DNA from: Sulfuritalea sp.
GTDB taxonomy: Bacteria > Pseudomonadota > Gammaproteobacteria > Burkholderiales > Rhodocyclaceae
DNA: 9,356 nucleotides
Direction: 5' to 3'
NCBI GenBank assembly: GCA_022843505.1
Contig: JALHNN010000063.1
Coordinates: forward strand, 1 to 9,356
The stretch's first letter is position 1. The number at the start of each line of letters is the position of its first letter. Made by a program: the position numbers and the translations under genes. The notes under the pieces are model-generated. The model was given only the letters and a program-made list of their open reading frames with translations, searched no databases and was not told the origin of the DNA. Of this stretch, positions 1 through 7,900 are shown piece after piece.

Positions 1-1056
1 GACGGCATCCTGCGACAGATCCGCGCCCTGCACAAAACCTACTGGGCGGCGATGGCCGTACGGATGAAGGTGATCAGCGGCATGAACATCGCCGAGACCC
101 GCGCACCTCAGGACGGCCGCATATCGATCAACATCAGCGGCCGCGCCGTCGACTTTCGCGTCGCCTCCCAGCCGACGATCCACGGCGAAAACATCGTGCT
201 GCGCATCCTCGACCGGCAAAAGGGCATCGTGCCTCTGGACAAGCTGGGTCTGGACGACCAGCAGATGAGCCTGATGAAGCTGATGGTGGCGCGCCCCGAG
301 GGCATCATCCTGGTCACCGGCCCCACCGGCAGCGGCAAGACCACGACGCTGTACTCGGTGCTGAACCACATCAACGAAGAGGGCGTGAACATCATGACCC
401 TCGAGGACCCGGTCGAGTATCCGATGGCCATGATCCGCCAGACCTCGGTCGCCGAATCGGCCAAGCTCGATTTTGCCAACGGCATCCGCTCGCTGATGCG
501 CCAGGATCCGGACATCATCCTGGTCGGCGAAATCCGCGACGCCGACACCGCGGAAATGGCCTTTCGCGCCGCCATGACCGGCCACCAGGTGTACTCGACG
601 CTGCACACCAACTCCGCGCTGGGCGCGATTCCCCGCCTGCTCGACATCGGTGTGCTGCCCGACATCATGGCCGGCAACATCATCGGCATCGTCGCCCAGC
701 GCCTGGTGCGCAGGCTGTGCACCCACTGCCGCAAGCCCTACCCGGCGGAATCCCACGAATGCAAGCTGATCGGCGTCGCCAGCGGCCAGCCGGCGCCGAT
801 CATCTACCGCGCCGCCGGTTGCGACCACTGCGAATACCAGGGCTACCGGGGGCGCATCGCCATCATGGAAATGCTGCGTCTCGACCACGACCTCGACGAC
901 CTGATCGGGCGCCGCGCGCCGCAACGCGAGATCCGCACCATGGCGCTTTCCAAGGGCTTCCGTACCCTGGCCGACGACGGCCTGCGCCGCGTGCTCGATG
1001 GCTCGACGTCGATCGAGGAAGTCGGCCGGGTGATCGACCTGACGGAGCGCATGTAG
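1..1056 (+). CDS. gspE: GspE/PilB-family filament assembly ATPase, 5'-truncated
   Basis: Cytoplasmic hexameric ATPase that powers assembly of a type II secretion pseudopilus or type IV pilus. The frame is open from base 1 and encodes 351 residues. The true start lies upstream, so the ATG at 52 is internal. The text before it (LHKTYWAAMAVRMKV) continues naturally into the conserved MNIAETRAPQDGRIS stretch of the N2 domain. Visible motifs are Walker A GPTGSGKT (nt 319-342), the Asp box LEDPVEY (400-420), Walker B LVGEIRD (520-540), the His box HQVYSTLHTN (583-612), and a tetracysteine zinc motif CxxC...CxxC (Cys at 718, 727, 820, 829) typical of GspE, MshE and PilB. The gene ends 19 nt before the platform gene. 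All catalytic motifs are intact, so it is probably active. Whether it is closer to GspE, MshE or PilB cannot be settled from this part. Confidence 0.95.
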   Translation, partial: DGILRQIRALHKTYWAAMAVRMKVISGMNIAETRAPQDGRISINISGRAVDFRVASQPTIHGENIVLRILDRQKGIVPLDKLGLDDQQMSLMKLMVARPEGIILVTGPTGSGKTTTLYSVLNHINEEGVNIMTLEDPVEYPMAMIRQTSVAESAKLDFANGIRSLMRQDPDIILVGEIRDADTAEMAFRAAMTGHQVYSTLHTNSALGAIPRLLDIGVLPDIMAGNIIGIVAQRLVRRLCTHCRKPYPAESHECKLIGVASGQPAPIIYRAAGCDHCEYQGYRGRIAIMEMLRLDHDLDDLIGRRAPQREIRTMALSKGFRTLADDGLRRVLDGSTSIEEVGRVIDLTERM

Positions 1057-1075
1057 GCGCCGCGATCAGACAACG

Positions 1076-2278
1076 ATGGCCCTCTACGCCTACAAGGCAG
1101 TGAACAACCAGGGACGCATGGTTCTCGGCCGCCTCGAGGCGATCAACCTGATCGACCTCGAAATGCGCCTCAAGCGCATGGACCTGGATTTCATCAACGG
1201 CGACCCGGTGAAGCAGGGCGGGCTGCTGAATCCGGGCAAGATCACCCGCCAGGAGCTGATCAATTTCTGCTTCCACCTCGAACAGCTCGCCCGCGCCGGG
1301 GTATCGCTCATCGAGAGCCTGACCGACCTGCGCGATACGGTCGAGAATCCGCGGTTTCGCGAAATCCTCGCCGGCATGATCGAGAGCATCGAAGGCGGCA
1401 AGACCCTCTCGCAGGCGATGGCCGAACACCCGAAGACCTTCGACGGAGTCATCATCAGCCTGATCCGTTCCGGCGAAGAAACCGGCGCCCTGCCCCAGGT
1501 GCTGGCAAACCTCCTCGAATCGCTCAAGTGGCAGGACGAACTTGCGGCGCACACCAAGAAGCTGGTCATGTATCCCGCCTTCCTGGGGACCGTGGTCGTC
1601 GCCATCACGCTGTTCATGATGATCTACCTGGTACCCAAGATGGCCGGCTTCATTCGCAGCATGGGCCAGGATATGCCGACCCAGACCAAGATCCTGATAG
1701 CGACATCCTCCTTTTTCGTCGACTACTGGTACGTCGTCATCGGCCTGCCCATCCTCATCGCCGGGCTCGTCGCCTTCCTGGTCAACACCAATTTCAAGGC
1801 CCGTTACAGCTTCGACCGCATCAAGCTGAAGATCCCCTACATCGGCGAAATCCTGCACAAGATCATCCTCTCGCGCTTCGCCTCGGTATTCGCCATGATG
1901 TATTCGTCGGGCATCACCATCCTGGATTCGATCAAGGCCACCGAGGACGTGGTCGGCAACCTCGTCGTCAAGGAAGGCCTGCAACGCGTCGGCGCGCTGA
2001 TCGCCGAAGGCCAGAACGTGACGGTCGCTTTCCAGAACGTGGGCATCTTTCCGCCGCTGGTGCTGCGCATGCTGCGCGTCGGCGAGAACACCGGCGCGCT
2101 CGACACCGCCCTGGCCAACGTCAGCTACTTCTACAACCGCGACGTCCGCGAGTCCATCGAACGCGTGCAGGCAATGATCGAGCCGGTAATGACTGTCACC
2201 ATCGGCCTCATTCTCGGCTGGATCATGATGGCGGTGCTGGGTCCGATCTACGACATCATCACCAAGATGAAAACCTGA
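1076..2278 (+). CDS. gspF: GspF/PilC-family inner-membrane platform protein
   Basis: Polytopic inner-membrane protein that couples the ATPase to filament extrusion. It has 400 residues, the usual family length. The start MALYAYKAVNNQGR is the family's standard N-terminus (LYxYKAxxxxGR). Two GspF repeats are visible. The first, about residues 60-185, contains FCFHLEQLARAGVSLIESL and ends in a membrane segment near 165-190. The second, about 265-391, contains RFASVFAMMYSSGITILDSI and RMLRVGENTGALD. Other membrane segments lie near 217-236 and 368-391, giving the expected three. There is no convincing Shine-Dalgarno before the ATG at 1076, but the short gap from the ATPase gene fits translation within an operon. 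Its stop codon overlaps the next start by one base (TGATG). Confidence 0.95.
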   Translation: MALYAYKAVNNQGRMVLGRLEAINLIDLEMRLKRMDLDFINGDPVKQGGLLNPGKITRQELINFCFHLEQLARAGVSLIESLTDLRDTVENPRFREILAGMIESIEGGKTLSQAMAEHPKTFDGVIISLIRSGEETGALPQVLANLLESLKWQDELAAHTKKLVMYPAFLGTVVVAITLFMMIYLVPKMAGFIRSMGQDMPTQTKILIATSSFFVDYWYVVIGLPILIAGLVAFLVNTNFKARYSFDRIKLKIPYIGEILHKIILSRFASVFAMMYSSGITILDSIKATEDVVGNLVVKEGLQRVGALIAEGQNVTVAFQNVGIFPPLVLRMLRVGENTGALDTALANVSYFYNRDVRESIERVQAMIEPVMTVTIGLILGWIMMAVLGPIYDIITKMKT

Positions 2279-3801
2279 TGGCGGCAAAACGCATACTGCT
2301 GGCCGACGGCACGGGTCTCACCGCGCATTATTGGCGCGCCGGTCACGTCAAGTTCGAGGCCGAATTCAGCAATGAACCGGCCGGCCTCGAAGCGCTGGCG
2401 AATTACGTCAAGAAGAACCACTCCAGCCTGTTCTACCTGCTGGCCGACATTGCCGAAGAAGGCTTCCAGCTCGAAGACCTCCCCTATGTCCAGGGCGGCG
2501 ACCGCAATGCCCTGCTGCAGCGGCGCCTGGGCCAGTACTTCTACAACACGCCGCTCTCGCTGGCGATTTCCCTTGGCCGGGCAAAAGAGGGCCGGCGTGA
2601 CGAAAAGATCCTCTTCGCGGCCTTGACCCGCCCGGAGGCCCTGGCGCCCTGGCTGGACACCCTGCGCGAGACCGAGGCGATCCTGGCGGGCGTGTACTCC
2701 GTGCCGCTGGTCCTTGCGCAATTCGGCAGCCAGTTCCTCGGCGCCAATGGCCCTGTCCTGCTGCTGACACTGACTCACGGCGGCGTTCGCCAGACCTTCT
2801 TCGACGAGGGCAAGCTGCACTTCTCGCGGCTTTCACAACTCGCCACCCGCAGCATCGACGAAGTCGGCCGCGTCTGCGCCAATGACTCGGCGAAGATCTT
2901 CCAGTATCTCGTCGCCCAGCGCCAGATTCCGCGCGGCAGCTCCTTGCGCACCGTGATTCTGGCCGAGGCCGGCCAAACCCGGACGCTGCAGGACCATTGC
3001 CAGAGTTCCCCGGAAATTCAATTTGAATACGTCGATCTCGGCGCCACCGCAAAGAAGCTCCGTCTCAAGGATGGCATCGAGGACAGCAGCGCCGACCGCC
3101 TGCTGATCCACTGTCTTGCGAACAATGCGCCATCCCAGCAGTTCGCGGCGGCCAACGAGACCCGATTCCACCGCCTCTGGAAGATCCGCTCGGCACTCAA
3201 CAGCCTGGCCTGGACCATCCTCGTCGCCTGCCTGCTGTTTGCCGGAAAGACCGGGCTCAGGGTCGCCGAGCTGAAAGACCAGACCGAGCTTACCCGGCTG
3301 GCGACGGCGGAGGACACGCGGCGCTATGATGCCATCCTCAACGCCCTGCCCAAGGTCAGCATCACACCCGACGACCTGCGCACCCTGACCGGCCGTTACG
3401 ATACGCTGCAAAAGCGCATCCCGGCGCTGGAACCCATGCTGGCACACCTCGGACAGGCGCTCAACGAGAATCCGCGGATCGAGCTCGGAAAGCTGAGCTG
3501 GCGCATGGCCGACAGCCCGGATGCGGCAGCCGGCGGGCGGCCGGCGGCCCCCGGCGCACCTGCCTGGGTGGTGGTCGAGATCGAAGCCCAACTGCCCCTG
3601 GTACTCGTCAGCGACCAGCGCGCCCAGCTTGCCTTGATCGACCATTTTGCGGCCCGGCTGCGCAACCCCAAGACCGACGTGCGGATACTCAGCCGCCCCT
3701 TTGACATCGAGTCCGACAAATCGCTGCGCAGCATGGGCGACGCCCGGATCCAGGGCGGCGAGGTGCCGAAGTTCTCCCTGCGCATGGCGCGGCAGCTGTG
3801 A
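2278..3801 (+). CDS. GspL-like protein: PilM-like actin-fold domain fused to PilN-like bitopic region
   Basis: 507 residues starting at an ATG that overlaps the stop of the platform gene (TGATG); the frame runs open further upstream, but only inside that gene. Residues 1 to about 290 look like the cytoplasmic actin-like (PilM/GspL-N) domain, beginning with the strand ILLADGTGLTAHYW and containing later strands such as GPVLLLTLTHGGVRQTFF. One membrane segment (about 309-323, LAWTILVACLLFAG) is followed by a polar, helical, probably coiled-coil stretch (330-400) and a C-terminal periplasmic domain (AWVVVEIEAQLPL, then VRILSRPFDIESD) that could be the ferredoxin-like fold of GspL/PilN. In type IV pili these parts are usually two proteins, PilM and PilN. 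Here they form one chain, as in GspL and MshI, but longer than a typical GspL of about 400 residues. Its role would be to link the ATPase to the periplasmic connector. The family call is by architecture and position; sequence identity to named members was not tested. Confidence 0.8.
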   Translation: MAAKRILLADGTGLTAHYWRAGHVKFEAEFSNEPAGLEALANYVKKNHSSLFYLLADIAEEGFQLEDLPYVQGGDRNALLQRRLGQYFYNTPLSLAISLGRAKEGRRDEKILFAALTRPEALAPWLDTLRETEAILAGVYSVPLVLAQFGSQFLGANGPVLLLTLTHGGVRQTFFDEGKLHFSRLSQLATRSIDEVGRVCANDSAKIFQYLVAQRQIPRGSSLRTVILAEAGQTRTLQDHCQSSPEIQFEYVDLGATAKKLRLKDGIEDSSADRLLIHCLANNAPSQQFAAANETRFHRLWKIRSALNSLAWTILVACLLFAGKTGLRVAELKDQTELTRLATAEDTRRYDAILNALPKVSITPDDLRTLTGRYDTLQKRIPALEPMLAHLGQALNENPRIELGKLSWRMADSPDAAAGGRPAAPGAPAWVVVEIEAQLPLVLVSDQRAQLALIDHFAARLRNPKTDVRILSRPFDIESDKSLRSMGDARIQGGEVPKFSLRMARQL

Positions 3802-4421
3802 GTGCGACGATGACATCCAAAGCTTCCGATCTGGGCCGCATCAAATGGGCGATCGCGCTGTTGCTCATCCTCTCTGCCTGCGGCGCTGCGGCGGTGTGGT
3901 CCACGCTGCAAATGCAGAAGGCCGGCGAAAAGGCCGCCCGGGAAGCCAGCGCCGCCCGCGCCGACATCCGCGCCAAGCTCGCCCGCGCGCGGGACGAACA
4001 GGCCGAGTTGATCGACAAGATCAAGCGCTTCCAGGCCATCAAGGATCGGGGATACATCGGCCCGGAACAGCGCCTGGACTGGATCGAAGCAATCGCCCGC
4101 ATCAAGGCGGCCCGCCGCATCTACCGGCTGGAGTACGACTTCGCTCCGCAGCGGCTGGCCGACGCCTCGGTGCTGCCCGGCGGACCCGGCGCCGGTGCCT
4201 TTGACATCATGGCCAGCCAGATGCGCATGCAGGTGCAGTTCCTCCACGAAGGCGAACTGCTTGCCTTGATCGACGACATTCGCAATTCCGTCCGCGCCCT
4301 GATCCAGCTGCGTTCGTGCAGCATCGAACGCGCCCCGGCGGGCAGCGGCGATCGCAACAATCCCGCGCCCCTCAAGGCCGAATGCACCATGGAATGGATA
4401 ACCCTGAGGGAGCGGAAATGA
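3798..4421 (+). CDS. PilO/GspM/MshJ-like inner-membrane connector protein
   Basis: 207 residues from a GTG start that overlaps the previous stop (GTGA, 4 nt). Architecture is a short cytoplasmic tail, one membrane helix (about residues 17-35), a charged alanine-rich coiled coil (about 36-80, AREASAARADIRAKLARARD), then a periplasmic alpha/beta domain. This is the layout of PilO and GspM. The C-terminal part contains MRMQVQFLHEGELLALIDDI, which resembles the PilO strand-helix (xLxxxhxxExdLlxLLddL). PilO-type proteins pair with the PilN-like part of the preceding protein to form the periplasmic connector, and the overlapping genes fit a fixed stoichiometry. The membrane helix contains LSAC, a lipobox lookalike, but helical membrane insertion is more likely. 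There are two Cys near the C-terminus (RSCSIE, AECTME) that could form a disulfide. Confidence 0.8.
   Translation: MSATMTSKASDLGRIKWAIALLLILSACGAAAVWSTLQMQKAGEKAAREASAARADIRAKLARARDEQAELIDKIKRFQAIKDRGYIGPEQRLDWIEAIARIKAARRIYRLEYDFAPQRLADASVLPGGPGAGAFDIMASQMRMQVQFLHEGELLALIDDIRNSVRALIQLRSCSIERAPAGSGDRNNPAPLKAECTMEWITLRERK
4406..4412 (+). promoter_or_regulatory. Shine-Dalgarno GAGGGAG for the small periplasmic protein gene
   Basis: GAGGGAG lies 5 nt before the ATG at 4418, inside the end of the PilO-like gene. It is the strongest ribosome-binding site in the filament operon and supports a start at 4418 over upstream in-frame codons. That start also gives a clean signal peptide. Confidence 0.75.
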
Positions 4422-4867
4422 ACGGCTATCCCCATGTCCTTGCGATCCTGATCACGATGCTCGGCGCGCTGCCCGTGCGGGCCGCCGAACCCGCGCCGCT
4501 GGGCCGCCTGTTCTTCAGTCCGGAGCGGCGCGCCGCCCTGGAACGCCAGCGCACGCACAACGTGCAGCAGGTACAGGCGCTGCAGGGAGCGACGATGAGC
4601 CTGGACGGCGTGGTCTACCGCTCCAGCGGCAAGACCACGGTCTGGATCAACCAGCATGCGCAAAACGAGAACGACGCCAAACGCACCGGCGTCAGCGCCA
4701 CGCTGTCACCGCGCAATCCGGGCCGCGCCCTGATCGCCCCCGGCGAAGACACGCCGGCGCAACTGAAGGTCGGTGAAGCGGTCAATCGCGCCACCGGGGA
4801 ACGCAATACGCGCCTGGGTGGCGGGCAGGTCGTGACGCCCGGGCCGGCGAGCCGGACGCCCCGCTGA
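4418..4867 (+). CDS. Small exported protein in the GspC/PilP/MshK position
   Basis: 149 residues. The ATG overlaps the previous stop (ATGA, 4 nt) and has a good Shine-Dalgarno. Residues 1-22 form a signal peptide (MNGYPHVLAILITMLGALPVRA, cleavage expected before AEPAP), so the protein is periplasmic. After the signal comes LGRLFFSPERRAALERQR (28-45), a motif I recognise from small proteins of betaproteobacterial type II-like loci. Next is a short beta-rich core, LDGVVYRSSGKTTVWIN (62-78), resembling the small homology-region strands of GspC/PilP that contact the secretin. The tail (about 90-149) is Gly/Pro-rich and probably disordered. By position and size it is a candidate connector between the PilN/PilO-like pair and a secretin encoded elsewhere. 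No lipobox is seen, unlike true PilP. No enzymatic function is suggested. Confidence 0.7.
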   Translation: MNGYPHVLAILITMLGALPVRAAEPAPLGRLFFSPERRAALERQRTHNVQQVQALQGATMSLDGVVYRSSGKTTVWINQHAQNENDAKRTGVSATLSPRNPGRALIAPGEDTPAQLKVGEAVNRATGERNTRLGGGQVVTPGPASRTPR

Positions 4868-4921
4868 CCGGGACGCGACCGGCCATGGCCCACCCTAGCC
4901 CGCCCGAAGGGACTGGCCGTA

Positions 4922-4959
4922 TGGCGACGGCATTCCCGGGGGTCGGGATGCCGACGTCA
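4922..4959. promoter_or_regulatory. Long imperfect hairpin just upstream of the giant pilin start
   Basis: An inverted repeat pairs 4929-4938 with 4944-4952 (GGCAT-t-CCCG with CGGGATGCC, one bulged T, loop GGGGT). It extends outward through 4922-4928 with 4953-4959, with one A-A mismatch and one G-U pair, for about 16 pairs in all. It ends 8 nt before the ATG at 4968. No T-tract follows, so it is not a standard intrinsic terminator. It could limit ribosome access or set the level of the giant pilin relative to the upstream genes. The rest of the 100-nt gap (4868-4967) shows no other clear signal and no good Shine-Dalgarno. Confidence 0.5.
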
Positions 4960-4967
4960 GCAGCGCC

Positions 4968-7900
4968 ATGAAAGGTCGACGACAGTTCGGCGCCAGTGCA
5001 GGTAGGCCAGCCAAGGGCTTCGTGCTGATCGCCCTGCTCGCCATGCTCGCCATCGGCGGCCTGTATTTCTTCATCAGCAACCTCTCCCCGGATACGATCC
5101 GCAACAGGGCGCAGGAACAGACCGGCGACGCACTGGCCCAGGCGCGCGAAGCGCTGATCGGTTACGCGATCCGCTTCCGCGACGAACAGCTCAAGCAGGG
5201 CAGTGCCGGCCTGGTCTATGGCTACCTGCCGATGCCCGACCTCGGCACCTCGCGCAACAATAACGCCGGCTGCGTCGAAGAAGGTTGCGAGGCGGCGAAT
5301 TTCGCTGGCAACGCCGCCAGTGCCACCGTGATCGGACGCTTTCCCTGGCGCTCGCTCGGCACCGGCCCCTTGCGCGACGCCAGCGGCGAGTGCCTCTGGT
5401 ATGCCGTGTCCGGCAGCCATCAGCGGGTGCAGCGCGCCACACCGATGAACTGGGATACGCTGAGCCAGCTCGACGTGGTGGTCGCCAACGGCACGACCTC
5501 CATGGCCAGCGCCCTGGCCAGCGCCATCGCAGCGGGCACCGCCTCCGCCCACGATCGGCCGATCGCCGTGATCTTCTCGCCCGGCCCGCCCCTGCCCGGC
5601 CAGAATCGAGGACCGGTCGCCGGCGACAGCGTGACGGAATGCGGCGGCAACTACGACCCGAAAAACTATCTCGACCCCAACGACGCGTCTGCGCTGGCCG
5701 GAATCGTGAATTACTTTCCCGCCGCCGATTCTGCCCCCCCGGAAAAGCCTTGGGCAGGTCGCACCGCGACCGTGACTTCGGCGACAATCAAGGAATTCTC
5801 GATCAATGGCACCATCCATCGCCGCAGCGACGGCAGCCTGTGGTCGGGGAGCTGTCCCGCCGCCAGCTCCGACGCCTGCAGCGTCGTCGCCAACGACGGC
5901 GGCACCAGCCTGACCAGCACCCAGTTGTTCCAGACCCTGCGCGGATCGAGCTATTTCCGCACCGACATCAACGCCATGCTGGAACGGATGACCGAGTGCC
6001 TGCGCGACCAGATCGCCGCGGGCGGCAGCTTCACGCCGATTGCCTTGACCAACAATCTTTCGCCGCCTACCGACAAATCCGTTGGCCGCATCCCAAGCAA
6101 TACCTGTTATGACGACACGCAGAATCCGCTGGGCTACTACAGCCACTATGCCGATCAGTTGTTCGTCCTCAAGCCCAACTCGGGCAACCTCAGCGTTGCC
6201 CTCGATGGCGCGGCGGCCCAGAACTGTGCCGGGGGCCTCGTTTTTGCCGGCCAGCGCGGCACCAAGAACCCGGCCCCCGCCGACTCCGGAGAATCGCTGG
6301 TCCAGCTCCGCACCGCCGCCCAGGTCTCGGCCACCAATTCGACACTGAATACCGACTGGCCGGCCAACTACCTTGAGGGCAGCAACCTCACCACCTTCAC
6401 GACCACCGGCGCCCTCGCGCTCGCCGGGCACAGCCAGCTCCACCAGACATCGACGAGCCAGGTTGCCAGCCAGGACATCGTCCGCTGCATCCCATCCGGA
6501 GCCAGCCTGACGCTGCAGGCGCCCACGGTCTCCGCCGACGCCGGCGACGTCACGCTGGCGCGCTACGCTCCCGCCACGGGCGTCCTCACGCTCGGCAGCG
6601 TCGACATCAATTCCAACTACGGAGCCAACGCCAGCGAGCTTTTCGCCTGCGCCTGGAACAGCGAAGCCCGGGCAGCCGGCAGCGGCTTCCGCAGCTACTT
6701 CCGCTTTCGCATACGCCGCGTCGGCGACGGCTTCACCTTTGCCGTCGTCGACGGCGACCGCAACGGCACGGATGCCTGCGGCGCCTCACGGCAGCACCTC
6801 GGCTATTCGGGCGACAACGGCAATGCCATGATTCCGGAGATTGCCTGGCCCAAGCTCGCCATCGAGTTCGACACGGCACGCAACTGCGGCTCTCCGTTCA
6901 TCGATGGCAGCGGCGTTCCCTCTTGCGTGTACACCGAGTCCGGCAACTCCCTGTCCAATGGGCGCAACGACCCCTGCTACACCACGAGTTGCGGTGGCCA
7001 GGGCCTCGACAACAGCAGCCATGTCGGCATCGTCTATTGGGGCTATCGCGCGGCGAACGCCGGCGCGGGCGTCACGCTGCCGCTGCACGACGACAACTAC
7101 CACGGCTTTCCGACGCCGCCCGATACCTCGGCGCGCCCCGCGCCGAGGAATCCCGCGGCGCAGATGCCCTATCCGACCCCGGCGCCCAGCCCGCCCGGCG
7201 GGGTCGCGCCACTCGACCGCATGGGCAGCACCACGGTGGCCTTCCGCGAATTCCATGCCCGCCTTGAAATGACCCGCAGCTTCACCGCCCCCGCCGACGC
7301 CAAGGATGGTGCCACGACGGTGCTGCTCAAGTTCTTCATCGAAGCCCAGCCCGCCGCCAACATCTCGGCGATGACCTACAACGCCGGCAGCCCGCCGACG
7401 CTGAGCGTCACCACGGCCACGGCGCACAGCCTGGCCACGGGCGATACCGTGGTCATCAAGGATGCCATCCCCACCGGCTACAACGGCGAATACGCGGTCA
7501 CGGTCATCGACACGACGCGCTTCACCGCGACCCTGCCGTCCGGGAAGGCCAATCCCGGCAAGTACATCTCCGCCATCAGCTGGGTGAATATCGATGGCAG
7601 CACCGACCGCGCCACCGTGACCTCGCCCGGCCACGGGCTTCTTTCCGGCAACAGCATCAACATCTCCGGCGCCTTCCCGCCCGAGTACAACGTCACGCGG
7701 ACGATCACCCGGATTGACGACGACTCCTATCGCTTCGGCCTCGAGCTCGACTACGAGCCCGGCGACATGACCCCGGCCGTGGCCACCCCCAAGGCCCTGA
7801 CGGCACGCGCCACCGCCCTGGCCAACACGACACGACCGATGAGCGAACTCGACGCCACGGCCAAACCCTTCGTCCAGGACACGGCCACGATCTACGACGA

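Noticed and set aside
52..54. ATG at 52 as the start of the ATPase gene
   Set aside because: The same frame is open to base 1 and the residues before it match the family, so the gene is cut by the window edge.
863..2287. Long open frame of 474 codons on the minus strand opposite the platform gene
   Set aside because: It lies antisense to a clear GspF-family gene. The predicted protein is rich in Asp, His and Gly, typical of a high-GC shadow frame, and has no recognisable motif or ribosome-binding site.
3870..3881. Lipobox-like LSAC in the membrane segment of the PilO-like protein
   Set aside because: The residues after the Cys stay hydrophobic (GAAAVW) and the whole stretch fits one membrane helix followed by a coiled coil, as in PilO/GspM. 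A lipoprotein would be unexpected here.
4782..6443. Long open frame of 553 codons on the minus strand opposite the giant pilin
   Set aside because: Shadow of the giant pilin gene caused by high GC and few stop codons. The composition is Gly/Ala/Arg-rich and low in complexity, with no domain.
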